From contig CM043791.1 in NCBI GenBank assembly GCA_023974075.1, positions 17,872,299 through 17,936,298 on the forward strand: 64,000 nt of DNA, in the 5' to 3' direction. Position 1 is the stretch's first letter. The number at the start of each line of letters is the position of its first letter. Origin of the DNA: Chaenocephalus aceratus (lineage: Eukaryota; Chordata; Actinopteri; Perciformes; Channichthyidae). The position numbers were made by a program, and so were the translations under genes. Positions 1 through 12,605 of the stretch are shown piece by piece. The notes under the pieces were generated by a model. It worked only from the letters and a program-made list of their open reading frames with translations. It had not been told where the DNA came from and ran no database searches.

Positions 1-1952
1 ACTCAATTCAATAACTTAGATCAGCTTGTTTGATTCCAAACCAAAGCAATACTTGTTTTGGCCTTTCTTCAAGTTCCAGTCAATTGTTTTACACAAAGCC
101 AGCTGGAATGGAAAACAGTTGCATCGGGGACCCTTTAGCAAGTATCCAAGTTTATCACACACAGAGATTGAAAAAAACAAAGAGAAATCAGTTGAAAAAA
201 TAGTTGCAACAGCTGCCTCCTCAGTGAGCTGAGAATTGTTTTGACCCAGTTTCCACACAGCCTAACATCTTTGGCCACAAGACACAGCCATTTATCTTAA
301 GCTGTTTGCTGTTATGTTCATGGTTTTTATTTTTTTGTTTGAGATTATATTTTCACTATAATACCAAATGCAAAAAAAGTACAACCTTGTCTAAGGCCAA
401 GCATCTGTAATGATAATGATAATTTGATATATAATTTGCTTGTGTTCTGCTTCATTATTTTCCTGATTTCATTGGGCCAAATGGCTGGAAAGCAATCTTC
501 CAATAATGATTTCCTTACGCAAGCTAGTGTAGGGAGAGCATATTGAGTGGACAGCTATTTGGTTGTGATGAAATAGGCAGGCTAACAAGGCTGGAAATAT
601 AAGTCGGTCCCACCAGTAAGTCTTACTTGAAATATTTTCCATTTAGTTTTGTTTTAAGGTGCTACTCACCCATTATGAGGATAGAAAAATTTGACTATAG
701 AAGCCACAAAAGATTAACTGAATATACATAGATGATGAGGCACACACAGACACACACAGACACACACACAGAGCCTTTTGGGCTTTCAAACATGTGGCCT
801 GTTCAGTAAAGGGGGACATTTTAATTTGGTTTGGGACCTTTAGGACCTTTGTGTGCCCCAAGTTTGAATGTATACTGATTAGAGACTGACCTTAGCTGTG
901 CACTCACACACACAGGACTCCTGCCTGTCCTGATTAAGCTGTGACCCTGCCACTGACCACTGGACACTAAACACTCCCAGACCAGGATGAAACGCAGCTG
1001 ACGTACCAGACAGACCGCATGGGGATTTCCATGATGCAAAAAAAAGGAAAGAATCTAAGCTATGAAACTGCACGAGGAAGTCATTTTAAGCTCCTTGTTC
1101 TGCTCAAACTGAGCGTAATTTATGTTCAATAATAGCAGGAACAATTCAAAAGTTTACTTCTATAGTGACATTTTAAACTTTGGTACGGCTATGAAGTTTC
1201 TTGACAAAAAATTAATTGTGCTTATAATTACTTTCATCGTTAGATTTAACTTCAGAACCATATTTTGTCATAACAGTTTATTTTTTATTTGATATTTTTT
1301 TGTTAGTTTACAAATCATGTGAGTGTGGTCATTTTCATACAGCTGTCACCACCATAACAGTTCCCAATCGCGTGAATTATGTGTTTGTATTTTTTTTTTG
1401 TGAAAAATGTTCTGCAGCAAATGAAATAGTCCCTATATTAGTTGAAACCTTTTCAAAGTGCAAATATAACTTAAAACATCTGACACCATGCAGAATTGCG
1501 TAATAGCCCAATTACTGGCATTATTTTTAAATCTTTGAAATATTGTATGCATGCCAAATTACACTACAACTACAACAACACACACATTTGCGACTGTCCT
1601 GTCTCATAAACCTTATCATCATCTTAGTCGCTTAAGGCGAGAGCCAACAAAATGTTTTAATTTAATGTTCATGTCTGTGAGGAAATGTGGTCCTAGTTAG
1701 GATACAAGAACAAACACATGCACACACACATAGTTTCATCCTGGGTTCAATCCCAATTTAGCACCTCTCCTGTCTTCACCCTCCTCTCCCTCACCTACAT
1801 CACCCTCTCTCTATAAAACAGCCTGTTAGGAGAAAAAACTACCAGTGACTTCCTTTATCAACATAAATGCAAACATAAATTGTCTTTATGGTTTGTTGGG
1901 AGGAGTTTCTTTACCAAGCATTCCTCAGCAGGTAAGTATTTGCAACACTATT
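1..1952. other. No gene recognised
   Basis: AT-rich DNA with only short unrelated open frames and no protein motif I can recognise on either strand. A small interrupted CA array lies at 741-770. I see no tRNA-like or repeat-end structure in the rest. Confidence 0.5.
741..770. repeat. Interrupted CA microsatellite
   Basis: CACACACAGA repeats that end as pure CA. It is about 30 bp long. Frames through it give only Cys/Val or His/Thr runs and are not genes. Confidence 0.9.
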
Positions 1953-3155
1953 CAGTGTTTCCCACACATAGATTTTTTTTTTTGTATTCGTCCGTGACCA
2001 CGAAGCCATCTGCGATCGATTAACTTGTGGACAATGATCCCTCGCTCTACGCCTCCTGTACCCAGTCCCGGACTGGCTATCGGGAGGACCGGGGGGTTTC
2101 CCGATGGCCTGGCCTGTTAAGTGGCCTGCCTCACACAGGGTGACTGGCTGTCCACATGATGTGGCCTGCCGACATGGCCACTGTCATACAGATCATAAAT
2201 CAAAGCCCTTGATTGGTCTCTGTGTGTCATTCAAGCTCGGGATAACCTCAGCTCAGGTGAGGTAAAGGACTCTCTGAGTGTTTAGATAGTTAACTTAGTC
2301 TAAGTTCTCAGTTGGTCTCAAACGGTTTGGTCACCATTTATGTAAACAGTAACACATATTTCCATTTCAGGGTGTCAGTGTTTTATCATATTGAATATGT
2401 TATTGGTTATGGCCCTGATTTTATGATTATTGAAATGTATACAGTTCTGTTTCATATAGGTGTTCCCATATATCTTGTCAGGGTTTAGTGCTAGTATCCT
2501 GTAAGCTGTTGTGTTTTAGTGTTTTGTCTATCGGTCTTTTGATGGTAATTACTCTACTCTCTCTCTCTCCAGGTGTCGGCACTTCCTGTCCGTGTGGCAC
2601 CTGCTAGACTCATTGTTGTTCCCGCCCCTGATTGTGTCCACCTGTGCCCCATTACCTAATGTGTATATTTAGTCCTTCTCTCACTTTGTATGGTGTTGGT
2701 TCGTCTTGACTTGTCGTTATCGCCATACCTGTGTACCAGAGAACCATGTTACAAGACCTAGTAGAACCTAGTGATTCGATGTAGATCCTAGTAGTCATTA
2801 TTGGATAGCTTGGTTTATTTACAATAAAGAATATTACCAAGCAAACGGAATCGAGCATCTGAGTTCTTACGAGGTCATCGTAACATATCTAGTCTCTTTA
2901 TTTTCCCCTGAAAATGCACCAGATTGATGCATTTAACTCCAGCATTTAAACATGGATAGGTTCCTAAATACATTTACCATTTAAAAAAAAAAATAGTAAC
3001 CCATGTCCATATGTTTATTTGTGGGTAGTAGATTTAAACTATAGGGCTATCACTATGGGCCCTGCCTGTACCTGTTCGCTCTGCCATCGTGTGAAGGGTC
3101 TGCTAACAAGCTACCACCACCCCCCAAGTATATTTCAAATCTGTGGGAAACACTG
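1953..3155. mobile_element. Degraded hAT-like DNA element, mosaic
   Basis: The left end reads CAGTGTTTCCCACA and the right end is its inverse with the same 14 bases (ends at 3155). That is a terminal inverted repeat of the hAT type. No matching 8-bp duplication is visible in the flanks (ACACTATT against AGGAGTGT), so the outer boundaries may belong to different copies. Internally, 2060-2240 and about 2900-3110 resemble parts of the hAT at 36749-37609, and 2260-2340 is the inverse of 46280-46350. The element is therefore a mosaic of related non-autonomous sequences. There is no transposase frame. A solo LTR sits inside at 2476-2885. Confidence 0.55.
2476..2885 (+). mobile_element. Solo LTR of an LTR retrotransposon
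   Basis: A 410-bp unit starting TGTCAGGG and ending GTAACA (TG...CA ends), with direct 5-bp copies of TATCT at 2471-2475 and 2886-2890. A polyadenylation signal AATAAA at 2823-2828 gives a plus-strand sense. There is no internal region, so it is a solo LTR left by LTR-LTR recombination. The 5-bp duplication and end sequences fit a Ty3/Gypsy-type element. The family name is inference. It is nested in the hAT-like sequence and is therefore younger than it. Confidence 0.8.
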
Positions 3156-3310
3156 AGGAGTGTTAGAGGAGTGCTGCTGGCAAGAACATCAATATTGTAG
3201 ACTCTTATTTACAATCTTGAACATTTCTTGTTCACTGTGAATGGCGCCACCTATGGCAATAAGAACAATTGCAGTTGTGTTTTTGGATTTGACTTTGGAT
3301 TTGATTTATA

Positions 3311-3316
3311 TATTAT

Positions 3317-3347
<31 letters not shown>

Positions 3348-3372
3348 TAATAATAATAATAAATAATGATAA
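3311..3372. repeat. (TAA)n microsatellite at a LINE 3' end
   Basis: About 60 bp of TAA/ATA units. It directly precedes, on the plus strand, the 3' end of the minus-strand LINE at 3372-4183, so it probably grew from that LINE's tail. Confidence 0.85.
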
Positions 3373-3486
3373 TACATTTATTCATAGAGCACTTTTCTAG
3401 GAACTCAAAAGACACTTTACAGAGTAAAAAGTCATAAAAAACATGATGAAAACAACACACTTGAAATATTTAAAACATAACATTAA

Positions 3487-3871
3487 AGGCAGGGTAGGTA
3501 AGAATGGAGAAACCAGCTCGAATGCGCTAGAATTTGAAAGTATGCAGCCGAAAAAAATCTGCCCCTTCCTTCAGACTTCCTTACAGAGCCTCTCCTCCAA
3601 CACACACGAACGCGCACATGACCAATGAGGGCACGAGATCAGTTTGTGCACAAGATGGAAAGCTGACAGGCAGGTAGGCCATCCAGTTACTTTAGCCGGG
3701 CCGGCTCAGATGATTGGTCGTTCTTTTTACAGCGCCACGGCTTCCACAGATGACATTTCTTTTATGTATTTATTGTCAAAGCATTTAAGATATTCATTGC
3801 TATCGGGATGTTAAGAGCATTCCATGGAATATAACAACAAGTGTTTCTGAAGTGAATTACCTACCCCACCT
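3487..3871. mobile_element. MITE with TTAA target duplication
   Basis: A 385-bp element flanked by TTAA at 3483-3486 and 3872-3875. The ends are imperfect inverted repeats: AGGCAGGGTAGGTAA at the left, and its inverse with two changes at the right. It has no transposase. TTAA targets are used by piggyBac and Kolobok elements. Which one applies here is not decided by the sequence. It is inserted in the LINE 3' UTR. Confidence 0.75.
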
Positions 3872-3875
3872 TTAA

Positions 3876-4175
3876 TTAAAGATTAAAAGCGGTTCTGAAA
3901 AGGTGAGTTTTGATTTCTGATTTGAACATGGTGAGATTGGTGCAGTTACGGATGTGTTTGGTGAGGGAGTTCCAGAGGGAGGGGGCAGCAACAGAGCTGT
4001 CCCCCCAGCTTCGGAGCTTAGTCCTATGAGGAAGTGACAGGAGGTGTGTGTCTGAGGAGCGAAGGGTGCGGGAAGGAGTGTTGTGTTGGAGCAGGTCAGT
4101 GAGGCAGGGCCTGGTACTTCCCAGGAATAAGTGTGTGCTGCTTGTGTTTTTTCCCAGAAATGTCCACACAGACAC
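3876..4175 (-). pseudogene. C-terminal end of LINE ORF2 (L2/CR1-like)
   Basis: About 99 residues on the minus strand, with the signature SVAAPSLWNSLTKHIRNCTN near the end and stop in ...LFRTAFNL. Many fish L2/CR1-like ORF2 proteins end with this WNSLP...FK..LKTHLF pattern. No RT catalytic motif is present because the copy is truncated. The stop codon lies just inside the right edge of the MITE insertion, so the MITE interrupts the 3' UTR and not the coding part. It is not a functional gene. Confidence 0.75.
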
Positions 4176-4183
4176 CAGTTTAA

Positions 4184-6582
4184 GGACTTAAATATTATTG
4201 TGTGCAGTATCTCATAGCAAAGTATTATATTAGTGAAAAACAAAGATGTTGCCTGCCATATGTATATTTTTTTTAACCATACAATTGCTTGAAATGTTGT
4301 CCCTGTGGTTGAAGTTTTTCCTGTCACTCATCGCTATTTAGCATCTACTAAAGCAGAAAAGTCTTAAATAATAATCATTACATTAAAGCAAACAGGCTGG
4401 GCGTGTGCGTCCACTCTGTGAGGACAAAGTGATGACTGTTGTGAGGGTCCAACAGCATGCCGAGGTCCTGACCCTGCACTAAAGGTTGTGATCCTTTAAT
4501 GTGGTTGATCAGTATGATGGTGTCATTAACACACATTCACTCACACTCATACACACACACACAGATACACACACACATACGCACTCAGACATTGGCCATG
4601 GTCTATAACCTCTTGACCCGCAGATCACGGTGCCAGATGTTTATTTGTGATTCCTACCATCCATCATCACTGTCAGAATAGAGGAGGAGAGTGTCGGTGT
4701 GTTTTTTGTGAGTGTGTCTGTTGCATTATGGGTGCTGAGTGATATGCTGTATGTCAATATTTAGCTCTAATAACATTTAAAAGATTACATGGGTGGTCTT
4801 GGTGTATGCGTGTGCTCTTATTTAAAGTTAATGTTAAGATTAGGGTTCAAAGTTAGAACTATTTTAGGGTAAAGACAAGGTTTCGGTTAGACATTTAGTT
4901 TTGATAGTTAAGGTAATGGTTAAAGAAAAATAATGTCAATGAAGATGCCCATAAGAATTGAAGGACAACTGTGTGTTTTTGAGTTTGGTAGATGGGTAAC
5001 ACATACAGTATGTCTCATTTAGCAAAGTCACCTTTACTACTTTACCTGCACATACATGCAGTCTACACACTCCTTACAGAAGTTTAACACTCCCTTAAGA
5101 TAAAAGAAAAATACTGAAAAATACAAATTAAAGAGAAAAACATTGACATGTTTAAAGAGTACTTTTGGACACGTTTGAGACATTTAATGAACAAATATGT
5201 AGTTCATGTCTTGGCCTTTTGACGACCCTTTTGGGTCGTCAAAAGGCCAAGACATGTTGTGCAACAGCATAAACACATACATGAACAGCAGGCATCAAAC
5301 AACCTTCTTAAAAATAAATGTTTCACTAAAGTTTAAGTGACACATGTTTGCACATTAACTCTTAGGTTATACTGTATTGAGGATCAGGCACGTCAGAATG
5401 CGCTACAGTACATTCTAGGTTTTGGTTATGGTTCTCACAACACAACACCCCCAACATAGCCACCGCCAAAGACCACATTTTTCCAAACATACTTTACTTT
5501 TAACTTTTAAGCATTCAGATTTTTTCTTAGAATATTGGTATTAATTGGGTCTCTCATTCTCTTCCACAAGAGATTTCTGCTTTAGTCAGTGAACTTGGAA
5601 ATGTACTGAATAATTATACACTGGTTATTGGTCAATACAAATGTAAGGCATTCTAAAAACAATACATCAAATCACATCTTTTGTAACAAATGTATCTTAC
5701 AAAACAAGAGTCAGCAAATGGCATCTTTCTGATAGAAATATTTCCAACACCGCAACATAAATATGTTGGGGGTATTTGTCCTTTAACCTAAATAGTCAAA
5801 CAATTTTTATTATACATTTTACCATCACACAAGAACTTTTAATGTCTCAGTCATTATTTAGTTCTATTAAGTACTTGTGTTTTTATATGGTGAGTTAAAC
5901 AGTCTGCTACCAACACTGGCTCTGTATGTTGTTAATGAGCAGTGATGTCACCTGCTAGCCTCCTATCGCTGTAAATCCGGCTGTCTTAAAGTCTCATATC
6001 CAAAACCAACAACTAAAGTGGATTTACTGTAATAATGTTTTTCTGGGATGCATATCAGATTTTTCAAACAGTTGGCAAACATAGAACACACACCTTTGAC
6101 GCAACACACAGCCAAAGGTTGCAGGCCAACTAAATGAAACTCGCCCAGCGTATTGACAAATGAAAACATTCATTTTAGGACAAACTATTCACTTTCAATT
6201 AAATGTAAATCGTGAGTCAAATGTCTTACATTTCTTTTCAGATACTTTATTTTGCCTGAAGATGATAAACACCAGCCCTGCTCCTGCTGCAGTCACGCTT
6301 CAGGCTATAAAGGTGGGCTGTATAGTGTCCCGTAACCCTCACTGCGTAACGGTTTTTAAACCCTATGAAACAAGGGGAAACAAGGTGCCACCTTAACATT
6401 TACGAGACATTACATTTATTTCCATTCCATTCTGTCAATCCATCATCAAAATAATCAGTGAGCCTGTAAAACAACTTAACTAGTGTTCCTTCTGAGGCAT
6501 GTGGAAACGGTGTATGAGTTTATGAATGTGTATATCATCCTCTAAATAATTTTTTGTTTGAGAAAGATTAAATGACACCTGT
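4184..6582. other. No gene recognised
   Basis: No coding motif is recognised. It holds a short CA patch (about 4552-4580) and one long perfect hairpin (5205-5256), listed separately. The rest is AT-rich single-copy-looking DNA. Confidence 0.5.
5205..5256. repeat. Perfect 24-bp inverted repeat (hairpin)
   Basis: The left arm 5205-5228 (begins CATGTCTTGGCC) and right arm 5233-5256 are exact reverse complements, separated by a TTTT loop. No U-run or other terminator context is present, and I do not recognise it as the end of a known element. Confidence 0.9.
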
Positions 6583-6645
6583 TGTCACGATCACAGGTAC
6601 AGATCAGAACCCAATAGCACGACACAGATACAACCAGTGTTTAGC
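6583..6645. mobile_element. Left part of a split solo LTR
   Basis: Starts TGTCACGATCACAGG, a common start for Gypsy-type LTRs in fish. It breaks off at 6645, where the 3.85-kb DNA element begins, and resumes at 10496-10892. The total LTR is about 453 bp without the insertion. Confidence 0.55.
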
Positions 6646-8159
6646 CAACACACTCTCACTCCATAATCGTCCAGGAGCGACGTGTGGTCAGGGTCCCGTG
6701 GCGTGCAGTTGTGACGCTCCTAGGCTCCTTCAGCTTCATAAAGGGACGCAAATAGCTTTCAACTGATTTCAATGTATTCCCATCTGCGGCGGGATTTGAC
6801 GCTCATGGAAGCACAGCATTCGTTTGTTCCTATTGGATGACGGAGAATTGTACACCCGGAAGTAAGTATTCCCCTACTGTCGATTGATTTTACAGTGATA
6901 TCTGCACTACTCATCGACTAAAAAACACCAGATTATCCTTGTTAATTACACAACTTGATTGGTTTAAATTGTGTGCAATGCTTTGGTATTTTTCCCCTTC
7001 GATTCGGAGAAACAAATATTTTTTCGGAGTAAAAGATGGCAGAAGATACTACACTACCCAGAATCCCCAGCTATCGTTTAGGACTACACCATGTGCTCTG
7101 TTTGACAAACCCCGTGATTAGTACTCAAGCTCTGTGATTGGTTGACCTCCAACTATATTCCATTCATTCCAATGGCTGGCGTCTATGTCACGTGATCTTC
7201 AAATTTCTCCCTGCAGAAAAAAAAAACATGGCCGAACTTCGTTTTATTCTCGGTGGAAAATGCCTATTTTAAAGTTAGTTTGGCCATTAAAATGCATTTT
7301 GATGTCATTTGATGCGAGAAATATGAGTTGTTATTTCAGATTATATGTGCAGTGGATGTACATGATCTTTAGTTTGCTAGTTATTACGAAGATTACTTCA
7401 GGAAATTGCGTCCAGAGAACGTTTTCAGTGTTACCAAAGTGGTTGCTAGGGACGCTGCTATCGATATTATTTCAGTTATGTTGTGTAACTGTTTAATGGT
7501 GTTATCTTTATTGCTACCCCCTTCCCCGTCAATGTATAGTGTTGGTCCACTGTGCAAACATATTGGTTTAACAAAATCCGCATCAAAAGATACGTTATTT
7601 TCCCCTGTGCAACTCCAGTCTCACATCTCATAGCACATCGTCATTAACAAATACCGGAAACGGACCGAAAACATTTAAAAAAATAATACTTTATTCCGAG
7701 TGTGCTTGCTTTTCTCTTTGAAAGTCATCACATAACGGCATTGTAATACACGGTTTGGCTGCATTAAATATTACATATCTGCCGTAGTTCTCTATTTATA
7801 GAGCCCTGATGAGAAGACCTCAGACAAACATGAGGAACTGCCGCTAACACTGAAAACGTGCGTGGATCATAAATATATCAGCAATTAAACAACATCTTAC
7901 ATTTCTTTTCACACAATACGTCTCCTTGCAGTATCAACACTAATTCGGCTGACTTTTATATTTGATCCAATTGGTAGATAGGCTGTATTTACACCATAAA
8001 GGTGCACAGCTGATATAAAGGGACACCTAGTGGTTAAAGCATGTTATTGAATTTCATTATTTTTATTATTAGATATTAATAGGATCCCTATAAAGTATAT
8101 TCATTACTCGTTATTCTCTACTAATTAAAGACTGTATATAATGACTATTTTGCACATCC

Positions 8160-8225
8160 CTTTCAAGATTTCAAGATTGTCTAAGGTTTATTGACATATC
8201 CACAAACGGTGTAGTTATACATTGA
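8160..8225. repeat. Retroposon-tail-like sequence
   Basis: Reads as a degraded copy of the fish retroposon tail 'TTCAAGATTTCAAGA...TTTATTGACAT'. It recurs at 51585-51620 in the second copy of the surrounding element. Too short to assign to a family. Confidence 0.35.
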
Positions 8226-9429
8226 ATGAAAAACTTAGGTCAAGACATCTATCAATATTTGTGTATACCTCCAGCAATGTTAACTATGTTGAAGCACTTT
8301 TTTAACTGATATTATACATATGTATTATACTCTTATAAGATGTATGTAGATATTTCATCTCCGGCCTTGTCAGGTATTGAACAATCAATAAATAAAGAAC
8401 ACAGAATTGTTGAATATAAAACACAGAATTTGTGTGATTATACTAAATGATTTACAAATAAACACCACTGCATATTTAACTGTTACACATGCTGATGTAA
8501 CGCAAATGTTCCAACTTGGGATCAATAAAGTATATCTTATCTTAAGCTGATCGATGGCTACTGCCATATTTGCCTCTGAACCTTGACAAGTGCATGTTTC
8601 AGGCTTATCAATTAATGTAATGTTATCAATTAACAACAGGAGGTGTCACAGACATAAGACTAGCTGTTAAATAAAGCTCTTCTGACCTTAGCTGGCGTGT
8701 GGGTATATATATTAATAATGGGCACAAGCAATTTTCACCCATTTATTAATTATATGTTTTAAATTTGAGTGTTTCCTATCCCCTAAACCTCCAGGGATGT
8801 ACACATTTAATACTGACAACTTATTATGGGAAATACGAAAACGTCTTTTAAAACTACAACTCCCAGTAGAGACGTGCCATAGATAGAGAACATGTTGCGA
8901 AACACAATAGCCAGCATGTGTAGTTCTGGGGACGGGGTGGACCCGTTCAAATCCAGTTTTGGACAGTCTGCCGTGGTTCCATCCCATTTCAAGTGCTGTT
9001 CGAGGCTCGGCGTAACCCTCGGAGCACACTCTCCAATCACAGAGCTTGAGGACTATCACGGGGTTTGTCAAGCGAAGCGGAGAGAATACTTACTTCCCGG
9101 TGTAATATTCTCTAAAGCAAATGAGCTGCTCCGACCCTCGGTCCTGACGGACGCCAACTTGTGTTTATTAATCAAACAAATAAATAAACACAAGGATAAA
9201 GTGTTATTGTTGAGTAAATGGAGAATTGCACAGGGGAAAATAACGTAGGCTATCTATGCCACAATTTTAGATGCGGATTTTGTTAAACTAATACGTTTGC
9301 GCTCTGGACCAACACTATACATTATATACACTATACAGGGGGTAGCAATAAAGATAACACCATTAAACAGTTACACAACATAACAGAAATAATATCGATA
9401 GCAGCGTCCCTAGCAACAAGTAACAAGTA

Positions 9430-9490
9430 GTTAATAATAAAAGACATTAAGAAAAAGGCATTTTAAACAGTCATTAAAAAGCAACATAAT
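9430..9490. repeat. LINE 3' UTR fragment
   Basis: Matches the L2-like LINE 3' UTR at 35460-35510, sharing GACATTAAGAAAA and CAGTCATTAAAAAGCAA. It is a short captured piece inside the 6646-10495 element. Confidence 0.55.
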
Positions 9491-10495
9491 CTACCTGCAT
9501 TGCATTACTCTAAACGTGTAATAACGTGCTTTAACCAGTAGGTGGTTTGGGTTAAAAAGCTGTCAAGTTTACAGTGTTAACAAAATAAAATATACTGCTG
9601 TTTCTGGTTTAGTTTACGACAGATATATTTGTTATTGTTTTAATATTTGTAACAAAAGCGATGGAAAAAACCCACAGCAACACAGAAAAGATGGGTTTAA
9701 CATGACCCAGCGGTCTAGTAGTTAATAAAAAAGAATAATATCAAAACAAAATATTAACTAACTTTATTGTGAAATTCAAACTGAACGGTAAAAGAATAGT
9801 TTCCGGTCTATTCTGAGCCCGATCTCTGTAGATAAATAAAAATAAAGAACTATGACAGATGTGTATCTTTAATGCAGCCGAACCATTTATTACAATGCAT
9901 TCATGTGATGACTTTCAAAGAGTAAAGCAAGCACTGCTGAATAAAGTATGATTTTATCTTTTACGAAACGTTTTTTTTTCATATGGAATGCAGTTGGAGG
10001 TCAACCAATCACAGAGCTTGAGAACTAATCACAGGGTTTGTCAAACAGAGCACATGGTGTAGTCCTAAACGATAGCTGGGGATTCTGGGTAGTGTAGTGT
10101 CTTCTGCCATCCTTTACTCCGAAAAAATATTTCTTTCTCCGAATCAATGTTGTGTAATTAACAAGGATAATCTGGTGTTTTTTAGTCGATGAGTAGTGCA
10201 GATATCACTGTGAAATCAATCGACAGTAAGAGGAATACTTACATCCGGGTGTACAATTCCCCGTTATCCAATGGGAATGGACGCTCACATTGCCTTTAAG
10301 GCCTTCAGCCGACACAAACGAATGCCGTGCTTCCATGAGCGTCAAATCCCGCCGCAGGTGGGAATACATTGCAATCAGTTGAAAGCTATTTAAGTCCCTT
10401 TATGAAGCTGAAGGAGCCTAGGAGCGTCACAACTGCACGCCACGGGACACTGACCAAACGTCGCTCCTGGACGATTATGGAGTGAGAGTGTGTTG

Positions 10496-10892
10496 GTTTA
10501 GCAATGTTCAGTTTAATCAGGTCAGGGACAGGCAGGGTCAAAACCAGGAAATCCAGCAGTAAGGCAAACAAATCCGAAAAGGGGCAGGCAGAACAGGGCT
10601 CAGAACCAGGTGATCCGTCAGACAGGCAACCAAATCCAAACAGGGGGCAGGCAGGAACTCGAGGTCCGAATACAGGCAGGCAGGGGTCAAAACCGGGCAG
10701 AGAATAACAAACACTGGAGAGCTTGGCAGAAAAGACAAGACAATCTGGCAAAGGACAAGTGATAGTGAGGTGGTATAAATACTGTGGAGTAATGAGGGAA
10801 TGAGTAACAGGTGAGGGGAAGGGCTGGGGAGACCAGGTGAGGGAAGTGAGCTGATTACAAGGGCCTGGAGGAAGGCGGGATCTGAAATGACA
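10496..10892. mobile_element. Right part of a split solo LTR
   Basis: Continues the LTR broken at 6645, starting with the second GTTTAGC copy and ending near TCTGAAATGACA at 10892. It is rich in CAGG/GGCAGG words. I find no matching 5-bp duplication outside the two halves, so the outer edges are approximate. Confidence 0.5.
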
Positions 10893-10949
10893 GGAGAGTT
10901 AAGATGAGCCAAACCAAACAAACAACAATATATGTCTAGCTTGTGAGAC

Positions 10950-10954
10950 CTGTG

Positions 10955-10986
<32 letters not shown>

Positions 10987-10994
10987 TTAGATGG

Positions 10995-11024
<30 letters not shown>
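10950..11024. repeat. TG, TGCG and ATC microsatellites in tandem
   Basis: Three adjacent arrays: TG (about 10950-10967), TGCG (about 10967-10987) and ATC (about 10995-11024). Confidence 0.9.
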
Positions 11025-11025
<1 letters not shown>

Positions 11026-11495
11026 ATGGAATGTATACAAAAAAGAATACCTAAACACCAACAATGTTAGAAATAACCTATACAATATATCAAAAACTGC
11101 TGAATTGTTTTTAATCTGTGGGTGTATGGGACTCTAGATGACCTGACAAGACTGGACCACTCGTGAATTCATAAAATTAGATTACTACTTCAGAGCCTAA
11201 ATACTTAATGAAACCAGAACTTTATAGAACAATATAACTAGCTCCCCCTCCTCCCATTCAGTGATTGGCAGCAACACTTCAGAGCTATACTCTTCAGGTG
11301 TCTTCGATGCTTAGTCTTTGGACCCTTGAAGGTTAGCGCTAACTGATGATCTAATGAAGAAATATAATTCCATCTCTTCATGTTTCACTTTCCCACCCTC
11401 TTCTGACTTTCCTCTATCCACAGTTCCAAACACAAAATAAAAGCCTCTATGCTTCACTGACGCCACCGTCTTTCCTCTCCTCTTAAAAGCCAGCA

Positions 11496-11518
11496 CCCCC
11501 CCCCCCCCCCCCCCCCCC
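11496..11518. repeat. Run of 23 C bases
   Basis: An uninterrupted C run after CCAGCA. On the other strand it is a G run able to form a quadruplex in principle. Run length in an assembly is often unreliable. Confidence 0.9.
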
Positions 11519-12605
11519 TGTCGACTGACGGAGCCAGTGGAGCCCGGTTACAGCCCGGTTACAGCCTACAATGCTTTCTGCCCAGCAGATCACAGCTTCA
11601 TTGAAAAGTTAAAATGAGAACACTTTCTAAAGTTCAGATCAGAGTCGTCACCACTGTGTTTTTTACCGCAATGGGGATTTAAAATGACAGCTGAAACAGA
11701 TCTGCTGCCAACATTTCCCAGGCAACCAAGAGTCAAAGCTGTTCATGCTAAAAATCACTAACTGCTCAAAGTCCAATCACGTCAGCTTTCTCTGATGCTT
11801 GACACTAATAAAAATTGCTTCATGTCTTGGAAAACGTTTCATCAGCAAAGTAGGGAAACATTATGCGCCCATCACCCAAATGTGGCTATATTCTCCAAAG
11901 AGAACTGAGATTGAAAGAAACCCAACTTTTTGCTTTGATCATGCTTGAGCTTTCATACATTTATTTGACAGTAATGTGTAGGACAGGTTTGATGAAAGTG
12001 CCAAAGTGAACAGAACTACTTTTGATTATTTTTTTTAAAGATTCAAACTAGTTTTAGTAAAAGGTCAAGTGGGGAAAAGTCAACTCAGGTGAAATCTTGC
12101 TAATAGCTTTTTACGATATTATATTAACTGACATAAACATTAATGTACAATCAATGCATATTATTACACTGTGTATTATTGTATTATTAGATTCAATGTT
12201 TGTCAAATCTTTTTTCCTCAGCAATGCTTTCAGCCGAATGCTAACTTTAGCATAATAGCATACCATCAAGACAATATTCCCGTTTCTTTTACAGCAAGCA
12301 TATCAACAACCATCACCTCGATAACAGCACCTGATATACTTACCAGCTCAAGTGCATGCAAACAAGGAAACATTAATGGTTTATAAAATTGTGTTCTAAA
12401 TGTTGAGAAACAACAACGACGTTGCCACTGGTGTGACGCATATGCTAACAGCTTGTAACATTGTTTCATGTTGGTTTCATGGGTTGGCTTTTACAAATGT
12501 TTCATGTTGCACTTGTAGCTCTTTTATTCAATCTGGCACACTCACCCCGTCAGTCTTTCTATAATTTGCTCATTTGGGGCCAAAATGTTATCTTCTTTAT
12601 CTCCT

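Larger units (their letters stand above)
3372..4183 (-). mobile_element. L2/CR1-like LINE, 5'-truncated 3' end
   Basis: The minus strand holds the C-terminus of a non-LTR retrotransposon ORF2 followed by its 3' UTR (about 3372-3482). The UTR contains the fish-type stretch ATTTATTCATAGAGCAC. The 5' part, with endonuclease and RT, is missing, which is the usual outcome of incomplete target-primed reverse transcription. The copy is split by the MITE at 3487-3871. Confidence 0.75.
6646..10495. mobile_element. DNA element with about 0.5-kb inverted ends
   Basis: The left end starts CAACACACTCTCACTCC and the right end is its exact inverse. The inversion continues with scattered differences to about 7176 on the left and about 9991 on the right. 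The 7-bp sequence GTTTAGC flanks both sides (6639-6645 and 10496-10502). Further inner pairs are inverted too, for example 7440-7610 against 9270-9420. No transposase frame is recognisable, so it is non-autonomous. A related copy lies at 50521-52465. The superfamily is not clear. Long inverted ends and a duplication near this length occur in Mutator-like elements, but this is only a suggestion. Confidence 0.7.
10893..12605. other. No gene recognised; simple repeats
   Basis: Apart from the microsatellites at 10950-11024 and the C run at 11496-11518, I see no recognisable gene or element end. The short frames have no family resemblance I can name. Confidence 0.5.

Noticed and set aside
1945..3163. 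8-bp target duplication for the 1953-3155 hAT
   Set aside because: ACACTATT and AGGAGTGT do not match, so no intact insertion is claimed.
6572..7121. Host-like open frames near 6.5-7.6 kb
   Set aside because: They lie within the inverted ends of the 6646-10495 element, and the same frames recur at 50.6-51.1 kb.
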